DNA of 48,953 nt from Desulfobulbaceae bacterium (GTDB taxonomy: Bacteria; Desulfobacterota; Desulfobulbia; Desulfobulbales; Desulfobulbaceae), in contig JAABTP010000013.1 of NCBI GenBank assembly GCA_011389815.1, positions 1-48,953 of the forward strand, read 5' to 3'. How positions within the stretch are numbered: position 1 is the stretch's first letter; every line of letters begins with the position of its first letter. This document shows positions 25,225 to 34,807 of this stretch, piece after piece. The notes under the pieces are model-generated. The model searched no databases. It had not been told where the DNA came from and saw nothing but the letters and a program-made list of their open reading frames with translations. The position numbers and the translations under genes are program-made.

Positions 25225-26688
25225 TCAACCCTTTTCAATCCCACCAAGACAGAGATATTTCTGCTCCAGGTATTCATCAATACCGTATTTCGAGCCCTCA
25301 CGCCCGATACCCGACTCCTTGATACCACCAAAAGGAGCAGATTCTGTTGACATGATGCCTGTATTAACGCCAACCATCCCGTATTCCAGGGCTTCAGACA
25401 CTCGCCAGCAACGTCCCATATCTCTGCTGAAAAAGTATGAGGCCAGGCCATAGGGGGTGTCATTGGCCAAGGCAACAGCCTCCTCTTCTGTTGAAAAGGA
25501 AAAGAGCGGGGCCACCGGGCCAAAGGTCTCTTCAGAAGCGATCTCCATATCAGTGGTTACATCCAGGAGGATTGTCGGTTCAAAAAAGAAACCGGTTTCC
25601 CCAACCCTTTTACCGCCTGAGCCCAAACGAGCCCCTTTTCCTAAGGCATCCTGAATTTGCTGCTCCACTTTCTCCACAGCGTTTAAATCAATTAACGGCC
25701 CCTGGTTTACCCCTTCATCAAAGCCATTCCCCACCTTGAGTTGCTCCTGCACCGCCTGAATCAACTTTTCTGCAAAGGCATCATAGACACCTTCCTGAAC
25801 TATAAAACGATTGGCGCAGACACAGGTCTGACCGGAATTGCGGTATTTAGAAGCAACAGCATTGCTGACCGCTTCATCCAGATCAGCATCGTCAAAGACA
25901 ATAAAGGGTGCATGTCCACCCAGCTCCAGGGAAATCTTCTTAACCGTGTCCGCACATTGCCGCATCAGCATTTTTCCTATTTCCGTGGAACCGGTAAAGC
26001 TGAGTTTGCGCACAACCGAACTTGCTGTTAAGGCCCCACCAATTGCAGAAGCTGATCCGGTCAGGACATTGAAAATCCCACGGGGTATTCCGGCCTCTTC
26101 AGCAAGCTTGGCTAAGGCCAGTGCAGAAAACGGGGTCTGACCAGCTGGCTTCACAATCACTGGGCAACCTGCGGCCAAAGCAGGGGCTGCCTTGCGGGTA
26201 ATCATAGCAGAGGGGAAATTCCAGGGTGTAATAGCAGCACAAACGCCCACAGGCTGCTTTATAACAATAATCCGCTTTCCTGGCTGCCTCATTGGGATCG
26301 TATCCCCATACACCCGCTTTGCCTCTTCAGCAAACCATTCCACAAAACTGGCAGCATAGAGAATCTCTCCCTGCGACTCTGCCAGGGGTTTGCCCTGTTC
26401 TGCGGTCATGATGGAGGCTAAATCTTCCTGGTTGGCAATAATCAGATCATACCAGCGCCGAATGATGCAAGAACGCTCATGAGCTGTTGTCTTTTTCCAG
26501 GCAGGCCAGGCAGCCTCAGCAGCCTCTATGGCCTGAAGCGTTTCTTTCCGTCCCAAGGAGGGAACAGAACCGATCAACGCACCTGTTGCCGGGTTATGCA
26601 CAGCAATATGTTTTTCCTCTCCGGAAGAGATCCAATTGCCGTTAATAAAACAACGACTGCAAAGCAAGTCTTTATTTTTTAAATTCAT
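25225..26688 (-). CDS. gabD: NAD(P)-dependent succinate-semialdehyde dehydrogenase-type enzyme
   Basis: This 487-residue aldehyde dehydrogenase has the cofactor-binding block TPWNFPSAMITRKAAPALAAG, the glycine-rich FTGSTEIGK, the general base in LELGGHAPFIVFDDADLDEA and the catalytic cysteine in RNSGQTCVCANR. The C-terminal GIMSTESAPFGGIKESGIGREGS is typical of the GabD/SSADH subfamily. It would oxidise succinate semialdehyde or a related short aldehyde to the acid. No GABA transaminase is adjacent, so the physiological substrate is not certain. Confidence 0.87.
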   Translation of the reverse strand: MNLKNKDLLCSRCFINGNWISSGEEKHIAVHNPATGALIGSVPSLGRKETLQAIEAAEAAWPAWKKTTAHERSCIIRRWYDLIIANQEDLASIMTAEQGKPLAESQGEILYAASFVEWFAEEAKRVYGDTIPMRQPGKRIIVIKQPVGVCAAITPWNFPSAMITRKAAPALAAGCPVIVKPAGQTPFSALALAKLAEEAGIPRGIFNVLTGSASAIGGALTASSVVRKLSFTGSTEIGKMLMRQCADTVKKISLELGGHAPFIVFDDADLDEAVSNAVASKYRNSGQTCVCANRFIVQEGVYDAFAEKLIQAVQEQLKVGNGFDEGVNQGPLIDLNAVEKVEQQIQDALGKGARLGSGGKRVGETGFFFEPTILLDVTTDMEIASEETFGPVAPLFSFSTEEEAVALANDTPYGLASYFFSRDMGRCWRVSEALEYGMVGVNTGIMSTESAPFGGIKESGIGREGSKYGIDEYLEQKYLCLGGIEKG

Positions 26689-26948
26689 CGAAACAACTCC
26701 AACTTATGAAAAGAAGTACAAAAAATTAAACTTCATGGATATCACCACAACGTACCACCTTCAAGGCATGTGTTTTTTTCTGGTAAAAAGGAAAATTTAT
26801 GATAAACAATCAGAGAGGGGTTCTTACAAGCTATCTATTCTCAACAGTGTTTTTTTCTTTGCGGCAGAACGAAATAAGCTCATTACATACCCGCTGCCCG
26901 GACATATGAAAAAGCAATTTGTTCAGAATCTTTTCAGGGTTATACAAT

Positions 26949-27335
26949 ATGATCTCAGCAGCACAGAAGAAAACATTAGGAAGTACTCTTCCAGTAGAAG
27001 TCACAGCACAACATGCAGGTACTGGAAGAGTTATGGCTGGGCCTCTTAGTGGCAGACTCTTTGATCTGACAAAAAACAAGGCTTGCCTCCTGATCAACCA
27101 GATTATGGATGATACATATCATCTCTTTTATTCCACTCAGGAAGATAATCTCTTATTTTTGAATATTTATTTTGATCTGACCTCACCCCTTGATGAGCAT
27201 TGTAAACTGACAGCCCTTCCGCTTTGGTTTAACATTTTCAAGCAGGGACAAGTAAGAAGTTTCATTATGGGGGTTGAATTTACCCGAAATACCGATGAGA
27301 AAACAGTGAAAAAACTTTTAGCAAGAAGAGGATAA
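26949..27335 (+). CDS. Small protein with weak PilZ-like features
   Basis: This hypothetical protein is 128 residues from ATG 26949. A mostly beta pattern with GRLFDLTKNKACLLI and a late SFIMGVEFT resembles the core strands of PilZ domains. The RxxxR c-di-GMP motif is not present in recognisable form, so it could be a non-binding PilZ relative or something else. It stands alone on the + strand between two minus-strand genes, next to the adenylate cyclase gene. The region 26689-26948 upstream shows nothing recognisable. Confidence 0.42.
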   Translation: MISAAQKKTLGSTLPVEVTAQHAGTGRVMAGPLSGRLFDLTKNKACLLINQIMDDTYHLFYSTQEDNLLFLNIYFDLTSPLDEHCKLTALPLWFNIFKQGQVRSFIMGVEFTRNTDEKTVKKLLARRG

Positions 27336-27375
27336 CCTTGTCCAGAAAGAGCAAGTTCATGAATTTTCCCAGCAC

Positions 27376-28947
27376 CTAAACTTGCTTTTTTTCCAGTCCC
27401 AGTACGCTGAATGTTGGGACAGGATATTGTACTCCTTTCAGAACCATCTTGCCCACATCTTTTACCAATACCTTCTGGTCACATTGTCGTTGCTCCAAGT
27501 CCTCAAGCACCTTATCTGTTATATATATTCTGGAAGAAGTTGCCTTTGAGGCCAAGCGCTGGGCAATATTCACCTCAGTGCCAATAACTGTGTAATCCAG
27601 GCGTCTGGCCGATCCCACATTACCCAGAAACATTTCCCCTCGGGTCACAGCAAAACCGAGATCAATGGTTCTGAAAAAAGGGTCCCGTGCCTGCCAGTCT
27701 TTTTTTAATTCGGCAAAACGCTCCTGAATAGCAAGGGCTGTTTCGATGGCCGTGAAGGAAGGATTATCAAGTTCAAGCAGAGCACCAAAAATAGCCAACA
27801 CTGCATCACCCATAAATTTATCCACTGTGCCACGATATTCAAAAATAGTTTCCGTAAAAAGCTGAAAAAACTCGTTGAGAAAATCACGAAGAACAGCTAA
27901 GGGAATTTCCTGGACCATACCGGTAAAATTCCTGATATCTGCAAAGAGAACAGTGGCATCTTTTACTTCACCAAGGCCTGTGGTCAAATCAGCATCACTG
28001 GCTAACATCACCTCTGCAACCTCAGGGGCCACATACTGCTCCAGCAAGGCTTGTAATCGGGCTTCCTGAGCCACGGACTCAAAGGCATGCACATTTTCTA
28101 TGGCTAAGGCGGCCTGGGTACTGAAGATGCCGAGAATCTCAATATCAGAATCAGCAAAACGGATATCACCGTCTGTATAGCTGACATTGAGAACGCCCAG
28201 AATTTTATCACGCACAATCATAGGAAAGGAAACCGCAGACACAATCTCTGGTCGTTTTAGCAGGTCTGCAAACCGAGAGTCATTTTGGGTTTCCTGGTTC
28301 AGGATGACCGGAGTACGTTCCTGGAAAACACGACCTGCAATCTTATCACCAGGCTTAATCCTGATCTGATCAATCATCTCTTCAGGAATACCCCGGGAGG
28401 CCGCAATGCGGAGGGCCCCCTCTGTTTCATCGTATAGCATCACAGACAGGCTGTCTGCTGCTGTTTGATCACTGATGACATTGAGCAGACTTTCCAGAAC
28501 ATCATGCTGATTGGTGGAGGACATGAAGTGCTCTCCCAGACCGTACAAAGGGAGCAGGGTACGGAGGCGGGCGTTTTCCTCCCGCAGAGCAGCAGCCTCC
28601 ATGACTTTTGCTATTCTCTCCCGCACATGATTAGGTTCAAGGGGAGGAGAAAACAGTCCAGAAATACCACTGTCCATTGCTGCCGGACAAAGGCGACCAG
28701 CGGAATCTCTATCCACTATCAAAAAACCGAGCAGACTTGGCCTGGCTTCGCGCAGATTGTCAAACAACTCCAGTCCGCTTGCCCCTGGCAAATCCTGAAC
28801 AACCAGCACAACTCTGACCGGTTGATGAATACAGATATTCAATGCCTCATAGGCGAAGCACCAGTCCACATCATATTCATACAAAATCTCAGTCACCTGT
28901 TGACAAAGCTCATGATCGTCCGCAACCAACAGGATATCCGGCAACAT
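27376..28947 (-). CDS. Class III adenylate cyclase with receiver-like and GAF domains
   Basis: This 523-residue protein has a receiver-fold N-terminus (about 1-120), a GAF domain (about 150-295) and a C-terminal cyclase domain (about 335-515). The cyclase keeps both metal aspartates (VLFADIRNFT and DKFMGDAVLA), the adenine-specifying lysine and aspartate (DKF, RLDYTVIG) and the N-x3-R transition-state pair (NIAQRL), so it should make cAMP from ATP. In the receiver the phospho-acceptor position is a valine (VVLVVQDLPG), so it is probably not phosphorylated. It is a cytosolic sensor enzyme. Confidence 0.88.
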   Translation of the reverse strand: MLPDILLVADDHELCQQVTEILYEYDVDWCFAYEALNICIHQPVRVVLVVQDLPGASGLELFDNLREARPSLLGFLIVDRDSAGRLCPAAMDSGISGLFSPPLEPNHVRERIAKVMEAAALREENARLRTLLPLYGLGEHFMSSTNQHDVLESLLNVISDQTAADSLSVMLYDETEGALRIAASRGIPEEMIDQIRIKPGDKIAGRVFQERTPVILNQETQNDSRFADLLKRPEIVSAVSFPMIVRDKILGVLNVSYTDGDIRFADSDIEILGIFSTQAALAIENVHAFESVAQEARLQALLEQYVAPEVAEVMLASDADLTTGLGEVKDATVLFADIRNFTGMVQEIPLAVLRDFLNEFFQLFTETIFEYRGTVDKFMGDAVLAIFGALLELDNPSFTAIETALAIQERFAELKKDWQARDPFFRTIDLGFAVTRGEMFLGNVGSARRLDYTVIGTEVNIAQRLASKATSSRIYITDKVLEDLEQRQCDQKVLVKDVGKMVLKGVQYPVPTFSVLGLEKKQV

Positions 28948-28984
28948 TTATATATACCTTTAGACAATGTTTAGCGAATTAAAA

Positions 28985-29060
28985 GCGTTCCCCCCGGCCT
29001 GTGGCCGGGGCAAAACCTCGAAGTAACAATGACGTACACTTCATGTTACTTAGAAGGAAT
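28985..29060. repeat. GCGTTCC/CCGGCC hairpin repeat, copy 1
   Basis: It starts GCGTTCC, then CCCCGGCC-TGT-GGCCGGGG (a perfect eight-pair hairpin), then CAAAACCTC, and ends in GTTACTTAGAAGG. A second copy is at 44850. It is non-coding, and the region to 29363 holds no recognisable gene. Confidence 0.6.
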
Positions 29061-29216
29061 CGTGAAAATTTCTCAGATTCTTCAACGACCCTGCTTCTTC
29101 TTTCTCAGGGGGAGGGATATTATACCAACATTCTACCATTCAGTCTCTGACAAGGCAACAACAGCAATTATTTATCGCTGTTTCAACCCTCAAAAAAAAC
29201 ATCCTTATGACTCCCA

Positions 29217-29233
29217 GGCCTGGTAGCCAGGCC
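29217..29233. other. Small perfect hairpin upstream of rarA
   Basis: GGCCTGG-TAG-CCAGGCC forms a seven-pair stem. No U-run follows. Its function is unknown; it lies in the 390-bp gap that also contains the GCGTTCC repeat. Confidence 0.35.
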
Positions 29234-29363
29234 GTAATCTGTATTATTGCAGAAAATATCCTGCATGCTTTCCCTGTTCCATGTTATTCTCTTTATATTG
29301 TATCATTACTCCAATCTCCAGTGGAGAGTTTGAGCATGCTCAACACATGAATATTTTTCATAT

Positions 29364-30725
29364 ATGAAGAAAAATAACAAGAAAGAAAAAGATCCTTCTG
29401 CCCCTTTGGCAGAACGGATGCGCCCGGTTTCACTTGATGATTTTTTCGGCCAGGAACATCTTGTCGGCAAGGGAAGACTGCTTCATGAATTGATCAGCAA
29501 TGGCACAATCCCTTCCCTCCTTCTCTGGGGGCCACCTGGCACTGGAAAAACCACCCTGGCCTCCATTTTAGCGCACAATATTCAGGCAGACTTTATCTTT
29601 TTTTCCGCTGTCCTGTCTGGTGTCAAAGAACTCAGAAAAATTGTTCAGGAAACAAAAGAAAATAAAAAACAGGAGAACAGGCAAACCCTTCTTTTTGTCG
29701 ACGAGATCCATCGCTTTAACAAGAGCCAGCAGGACGCCTTATTACCTCATGTGGAAAGCGGCTTGCTGACCTTAATCGGTGCAACAACAGAAAATCCTTC
29801 CTTTGAGGTCATAGCTCCCCTGCTCTCTCGCTGCCAGCTCCTGCTCCTACAACCTCTTGATATTCAAAAAATCGTCAATATCATCATGCGAGCCTTGCAG
29901 GACGAAAACCAGGGCTTGGGTACATATAACCTTCACATGGAAACAGAGGTCGCAGAACTCATTGCCCAGGCTGCTGACGGAGATTGCCGACGGGCTCTGA
30001 ACTATCTTGAAACTGCTGCACTCCTGATTAAACAGGATAAACAAGAAAAAGAGACTATACCACAGAAAATTACCCGCCAAACTGTCCTTGAGGTCATCCA
30101 GGGCCAAACACTTCGCTATGACCGGGCAGGAGAAGAGCATTATAACCTGATTTCTGCTCTGCATAAAAGCCTGCGCGACAGTGACCCGGACGGGGCCTGC
30201 TATTGGCTCGGTCGAATGCTGGTCAGTGGCGAAGACCCCCTCTATATTGCCCGCCGCCTGATTCGATTTGCCAGTGAGGATATTGGTGTCAGCGATCCAA
30301 GATCCCTGGAAATAGCAATAACCTGCCGTCAGGCCTATGAAATGCTGGGATCTCCAGAAGGCGAACTGGCCCTCTATCAGGCCACGGTGTATCTTGCCAC
30401 AGCTCCTAAAAGCAATGCCTTGTATTTAACAGAAAAAAAGATTAAAAAAGAGATACGCTGTTCGGGTAGCCTACCTGTTCCCCTTCATTTGCGGAATGCC
30501 CCCACAGGGCTTATGAAAGAGATCGGTTACGGGCAAGGATACCAATATGCCCATGACGCTGAAGATAGCTTAGTGGTTCAGGAACATCTCCCGGATACCA
30601 TTGCCGGTAAACGCTTTTATCACCCCACGGAAAAAGGGTATGAGGCTGTTATTGGTGATCGGTTGAGGAAATGGCGAACAATTCTCCAGCAACGGGCACA
30701 GCAACAACGAAAAAAACAGGGATAA
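29364..30725 (+). CDS. rarA: Replication-associated recombination protein A (AAA+ ATPase)
   Basis: This 453-residue clamp-loader-like AAA+ protein (MgsA/WRNIP1 family) acts at stalled replication forks. It has the N-terminal RMRPVSLDDFFGQEHL, Walker A GPPGTGKTT near residue 56, Walker B LLFVDEIHRFNKSQQDALLPHVE, sensor 1 GATTENPSFE, and the C-terminal tetramerisation domain with APKSNALYL. Length matches the family. It precedes the selenoprotein gene by 44 bases in the same direction, so the two could share a transcript although no functional link is apparent. Confidence 0.93.
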   Translation: MKKNNKKEKDPSAPLAERMRPVSLDDFFGQEHLVGKGRLLHELISNGTIPSLLLWGPPGTGKTTLASILAHNIQADFIFFSAVLSGVKELRKIVQETKENKKQENRQTLLFVDEIHRFNKSQQDALLPHVESGLLTLIGATTENPSFEVIAPLLSRCQLLLLQPLDIQKIVNIIMRALQDENQGLGTYNLHMETEVAELIAQAADGDCRRALNYLETAALLIKQDKQEKETIPQKITRQTVLEVIQGQTLRYDRAGEEHYNLISALHKSLRDSDPDGACYWLGRMLVSGEDPLYIARRLIRFASEDIGVSDPRSLEIAITCRQAYEMLGSPEGELALYQATVYLATAPKSNALYLTEKKIKKEIRCSGSLPVPLHLRNAPTGLMKEIGYGQGYQYAHDAEDSLVVQEHLPDTIAGKRFYHPTEKGYEAVIGDRLRKWRTILQQRAQQQRKKQG

Positions 30726-30769
30726 TCTTCTCAGCATCCCAAAAACGAAAAAATACACTCTCTGATATT

Positions 30770-32650
30770 ATGAAGCACCTGAATCTATCTTCTCTCAAAA
30801 AACGTATCTTCTCTCTTCTTCTGATTCCGACCTTTCTGCTCGCCATAGTCGCATCATCAGTCGCGTCATCCCAGGCAGAAGAATTTTTACTGTTTTATGG
30901 AAATGATGTACGGGGTGAACTTGAACCCTGTGGTTGAAAGAAAAAACAACTGGGCGGGCTGTCCAGAAAGGCATTACAGATAAAAAAACGTGCAGAACAG
31001 GAAAAACTTCCTTTTTTGTTCATTGATAGCGGCTCTCTCCTTTTTCAGCGTAAGATACTACCAGCTCGAAAAGAACTTGAGGAAAAAGTCAAAGCCAACG
31101 GTATCGCTGCTGCCCTGCAGGCAATGGACTGCCGGGCTGTGGGGATTGGGGCCCACGATTTAGCAGGAGGGCTTGGTTTATTAAAAGAGCTTCAGGAGCG
31201 CCATAATACCACCTGGCTTTCCATGAACCTGGTTGATCCTGAACAAAAAAAGCCCCTTTTCACCCCACATCTTATCACTGAAGTTGGTGGAATAAAGATA
31301 GCCTTGCTCGGTCTGACAGATGATCAGAGAGGGTACACTCATGAGGAGGAGGATCAGGATAAAGGCTATATCATCCTGCCCTGGCAGGATCTGTTGCCTC
31401 AGACCCTGGCTGAGTTGAAGAAAAAAGTCGATATGACCATTCTTCTGTCAAGCTATTCTTATCAGGTTAATAAAGAGATCGCTGAGACTGTTGATGGCCT
31501 TCACATGATCCTTGGATCCGGCCACGCAGCTCCCACCGCAGATCCCTACCCCGTAGAAAACACCTTGATTGCCCAAACCGGAACCAGGGGAAAATATCTG
31601 GGCATGATGCGGATTGAATGGAATAAGACTGGAAAATGGAGCGAACAATCCTTTATGCGGATACGAACCCAGGAAGACCGTCTGAAGCGGGTACAACGCC
31701 AGCTTACCCGTTTGGAACAACAAAAAGACAAAAAAGCCTTGGCCAAGAATACAGGGTATAAAGAATTATCCACTGAAGCTAAGCAGCTTATTGCAAACAT
31801 CAAGGCGTTAAAGAAAAATCGTGATTCCTCCCCGGAGGATGACAGTTTGTGCAAATATAGCAACCAGTTTATTCCGCTGAACACCTCGTTACCAGAAGAT
31901 CCTGATGTCAAAAGAATTATTGATCAAACTATCAAGAAAGCAAATGAGATCAGCAAAAAACGCATTACCCAAGCAGGTCAGAACCAACCGGTAATTACCT
32001 TACAGGATGTAGCAGGATCAAAGAAATGTCAGGAATGTCACACTGATCAGATGCAACTCTGGCAGGACAGCAGCCATGCAAAGGCATGGACAACCTTAGA
32101 AATGAAAAACCAGCAGTTTAACGAAGACTGCCTGCTTTGCCATGTTACCTTACCCTTTTATGATGCTGACAAAGTCAAGGCTGGCAACCTCCTTTTAATG
32201 ATGCCTAAATCATTAAAAAATGTTGGTTGCGAAGCCTGCCATGGTCCAGGTGCAGCCCATAGTGCAGGCAAGGGTACAATACCTGTTGCCCGTCCTGACG
32301 AAAAGGTTTGTCTCCAATGCCACACACCAGAGCATGATGATAATTTTATCTTTTCCGAGAAAGCCAAAAAGCTGAAGTGCTCCTTAGTGCAAGAGGATCA
32401 ACAGCCAGAGCAAGCAGGAACAGAAAAAGAGTTGCCTGATGATGTTGCGAAGGATGTTACGAAGGATGACAACAACAAGAAAGAAAAGGGCAAAGGGAAA
32501 GAGCAGGAAGTGCAAGCAGCACCGAATGAATCGTCTGAGCCAGACCTAACTGACGAGGTAACTGAGCCAAAATTAACGAACCAGACTGAAGACGCTCCAG
32601 ATGAACTTGTTATCCGGCCCAGAAAAAGGAAAACAGCACCTAAAAAATGA
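30770..32650 (+). CDS. UGA-containing (selenocysteine) metallophosphatase/tetraheme cytochrome protein
   Basis: An exported protein of about 626 residues if the TGA at 30935-30937 (codon 56) is read as selenocysteine. The frame is open from ATG 30770 to 32650 apart from that TGA. The N-terminus has a signal peptide (KKRIFSLLLIPTFLLAIVAS ... QAEE). The segment NDVRGELEPCG-U-KKKQLGGLSRKA matches the CGC-K motif of UshA/5'-nucleotidase-like proteins, with Sec in place of the second Cys. A metallophosphatase-like domain follows, then four CxxCH heme sites (residues 420, 454, 487, 514) of cytochrome c554 type and a Lys/Glu/Asp-rich tail. A SECIS-like hairpin lies just after the UGA. It is likely periplasmic and redox-active; the substrate is unknown. 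Confidence 0.8.
30950..30966 (+). promoter_or_regulatory. SECIS-like hairpin downstream of in-frame UGA
   Basis: CTGGG (30950-30954) pairs with TCCAG (30962-30966) around a seven-base loop CGGGCTG. The loop starts 18 bases after the UGA and has G at its second position. This fits the bacterial SECIS rule (loop about 16-37 bases after UGA, G within the first two loop bases). Confidence 0.6.
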
Positions 32651-32660
32651 TGCTCGGTAC

Positions 32661-32688
32661 GTAGGGGCACGGCATGCCGTGCCCCTAC
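32661..32688. repeat. GTAGGGGC-family repeat, copy D: perfect 28-bp palindrome
   Basis: A perfect 14+14 palindrome with GTAGGGGC and GCCCCTAC ends. It lies between the convergent selenoprotein and lptC genes and overlaps the lptC 3' end: the lptC stop codon TAG (32687-32685 on the minus strand) is part of the repeat end. It may also act as a bidirectional terminator structure. Confidence 0.8.
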
Positions 32689-33251
32689 AACACAACCTTC
32701 ACCCGATTATTAAAATCATACCGACCGGTTGAGACATTATAATCCATCTGTCCCCCCTTGAGATTGAATTTTGGCGCTTTAATCTCTACATCTCCAGGAC
32801 TGACCAGCATCTTGGTGGTATCATAATAATGGAGCAAGTCTGAGTACATCTCTTCATGCTGAAGCGGCTTAACAATCACAACATCATCAATCAGGGTGAG
32901 ATGCTGGTCATCCATATGGTATCTCCCGTTCTTACTGGTGATGATCATAGGTGATTCGCCCTTTTTATGGTACAAGGCATCCACACTGATCATATGAATT
33001 TCCCGATCAGTTGCACCGGTCTGGGCCTGTTCCGCCTTGATAGTCCAGGTCTGTACGCCTTCGGTGGTTAAAGAGATGACCACGTCGTCCATGACAAAAT
33101 CCTGCGACTGTTCCTGATAGGCCCGCTGTGCAACCTCATCGTAGCCACCCCTTGGCTTCAGGAATTCCGCCATAGAGTCCTTCCACAAGGGACTGGCAGC
33201 AACAATACCCACCGGAATCATCCAGAGGAGGTTTCGATAACTTCCTATCAT
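32685..33251 (-). CDS. lptC: LPS export system protein LptC
   Basis: This 188-residue protein has one N-terminal membrane anchor (NLLWMIPVGIVAASPLW) and a periplasmic beta-jellyroll typical of LptC: LTTEGVQTWTIKAEQAQTG, DALYHKKGE, SKNGRYHMDDQHLTLIDDV. It would bridge LPS from the LptB2FG extractor to LptA. It follows kdsC by ten bases. The stop codon lies inside a palindromic repeat, and lptA/lptB, which commonly follow in related genomes, are absent here. Confidence 0.85.
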   Translation of the reverse strand: MIGSYRNLLWMIPVGIVAASPLWKDSMAEFLKPRGGYDEVAQRAYQEQSQDFVMDDVVISLTTEGVQTWTIKAEQAQTGATDREIHMISVDALYHKKGESPMIITSKNGRYHMDDQHLTLIDDVVIVKPLQHEEMYSDLLHYYDTTKMLVSPGDVEIKAPKFNLKGGQMDYNVSTGRYDFNNRVKVVL

Positions 33252-33261
33252 TACCTTACCA

Positions 33262-33900
33262 TCACTTTGCTTGCATATATGTATTCAGCAGCTGGGACAG
33301 CAGTCCCCTGGCCTCCAGGATCAGCTCACAGGCCTCACGGACAGCGCCATGGCCGCCGCTTCTTTCCGTCACATAATCAACCTGCTGACAGACTTCAGCA
33401 ACTGCATTGGCCGGAGCAAAACTACATCCAACCTGGGTAAGCACAGGGAGATCCAACCAATCATCGCCCATATAGGCGGTCTGTTCTGGCTGCCAACCCT
33501 GCTGGTCAAGCAGAGCCGCATAGGCATCTCCCTTATTGCGGCAATCAGTAGAGACATGATCCAGCTTGAGTTCCCTGGCCCTTCTGAAAACCGCTTCAGA
33601 ACTTCGGGCCGTAATCAGGCCCACAGCAATGCCAGCTTCACGAAGCAGGCGCAGTCCAAAGCCGTCCAAGGTATTAAAAACCTTTATTTCTTCAGAAGCG
33701 CCTAAATAAAAAAGGCTGCCATCGGTCAGGACGCCATCAACATCCAGCAAAAGCACGTCAACCTTTTTGGCCCGCATCAAAGCAGCTTGCCAGGCATCAC
33801 TGCGCTGAATGGGCTGGTTTCTTTGCATGGCTCGTTCACGAAGGAACCGGGTCAGCTCACAATCAGAGTAACCACCTTTGTTTTCTGATAACCTATCCAT
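33262..33900 (-). CDS. kdsC: 3-deoxy-D-manno-octulosonate 8-phosphate phosphatase
   Basis: This 212-residue HAD-family phosphatase produces free Kdo from Kdo-8-P. The nucleophile motif reads LLLDVDGVLTDGSLFY (about residue 52), with GLRLLREAGIAVGLITAR and the late YMGDDWLDLPVL motif. KdsC enzymes lack the large cap domain, consistent with its length. About 40 extra N-terminal residues precede the usual start, and ATG 33826 (MQRNQP) is an alternative. It starts three bases after the kdsA stop. Confidence 0.9.
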   Translation of the reverse strand: MDRLSENKGGYSDCELTRFLRERAMQRNQPIQRSDAWQAALMRAKKVDVLLLDVDGVLTDGSLFYLGASEEIKVFNTLDGFGLRLLREAGIAVGLITARSSEAVFRRARELKLDHVSTDCRNKGDAYAALLDQQGWQPEQTAYMGDDWLDLPVLTQVGCSFAPANAVAEVCQQVDYVTERSGGHGAVREACELILEARGLLSQLLNTYMQAK

Positions 33901-33903
33901 TGC

Positions 33904-34755
33904 TCAGGTAACATCACCCAATTTTTCCACAGCCTCTCGTATGACCAATAATTGCTTTAACAGGGCCTCAACTTCATTCAGGGGGATACTGTTCGGACCG
34001 TCACACAGGGCCTTATCCGGGTCAGGATGCACCTCCATAAAAAGCCCGTCAATGCCAGCAGCCATAGCTGCTCTGGTCAACGTCGGGATAAATTCCCGTT
34101 GGCCGCCAGAACTCCCACCCATGCCGCCGGGCAGCTGCACCGAATGGGTGGCATCAAAAATAACCGGACAATCAAAAGAGCGCATCACGGGCAAGGAGCG
34201 CATATCCACCACCAGGTTATTATAACCAAAGCTGGCCCCTCGTTCTGTGAGGAGAATCCGGTCACAACCAGCGGCCCGCAATTTCCGCACAGCATGCTTC
34301 ATATCCCAGGGTGAGAGAAACTGCCCTTTTTTCAGATTCACTGTTTTTCCGGTTTTGGCTGCCGCGACCAAAAGATCAGTCTGGCGACAGAGAAAGGCAG
34401 GGATCTGGATGATATCCAAGGCATCTGCGGCAAGATCCATTTGTGCAGTCTCATGGACATCAGAGACCACAGGAATTTCCACCTCCTGACGGATACGGTC
34501 CAGCTGTCGCAACCCGTTACGCAGGCCTGGTCCCCGGAACGCATCCAAAGAAGTCCGGTTAGCCTTGTCAAAAGAGGCCTTGAACACATAGGAAATCCCC
34601 AGGCGTTCACAAATCTCCTTCATTTCTTTGGCAACCTGCCAGCCAAGCTCACCAGTTTCCAAGGCACAAGGCCCAGCCAACAACAAAAGGGGATGTCCCT
34701 GTCCAACAGGAATGCTCTTGCTTCCTGAACGGGTCGTTATCTCAAAGGATTTCAT
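33904..34755 (-). CDS. kdsA: 3-deoxy-8-phosphooctulonate synthase
   Basis: This 283-residue TIM-barrel enzyme condenses phosphoenolpyruvate with arabinose 5-phosphate to Kdo-8-P. Conserved blocks are [56 protein letters not shown] and [18 protein letters not shown]. It sits between pyrG and kdsC; CTP from PyrG is used later by KdsB, which makes this a common gene neighbourhood. It belongs to an operon with kdsC and lptC. Confidence 0.94.
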   Translation of the reverse strand: MKSFEITTRSGSKSIPVGQGHPLLLLAGPCALETGELGWQVAKEMKEICERLGISYVFKASFDKANRTSLDAFRGPGLRNGLRQLDRIRQEVEIPVVSDVHETAQMDLAADALDIIQIPAFLCRQTDLLVAAAKTGKTVNLKKGQFLSPWDMKHAVRKLRAAGCDRILLTERGASFGYNNLVVDMRSLPVMRSFDCPVIFDATHSVQLPGGMGGSSGGQREFIPTLTRAAMAAGIDGLFMEVHPDPDKALCDGPNSIPLNEVEALLKQLLVIREAVEKLGDVT

Positions 34756-34807
34756 TATAACACAAACTCCGAAAAGAAATATTTTCTTTCAGCAGTGCAG
34801 CTGCAAT

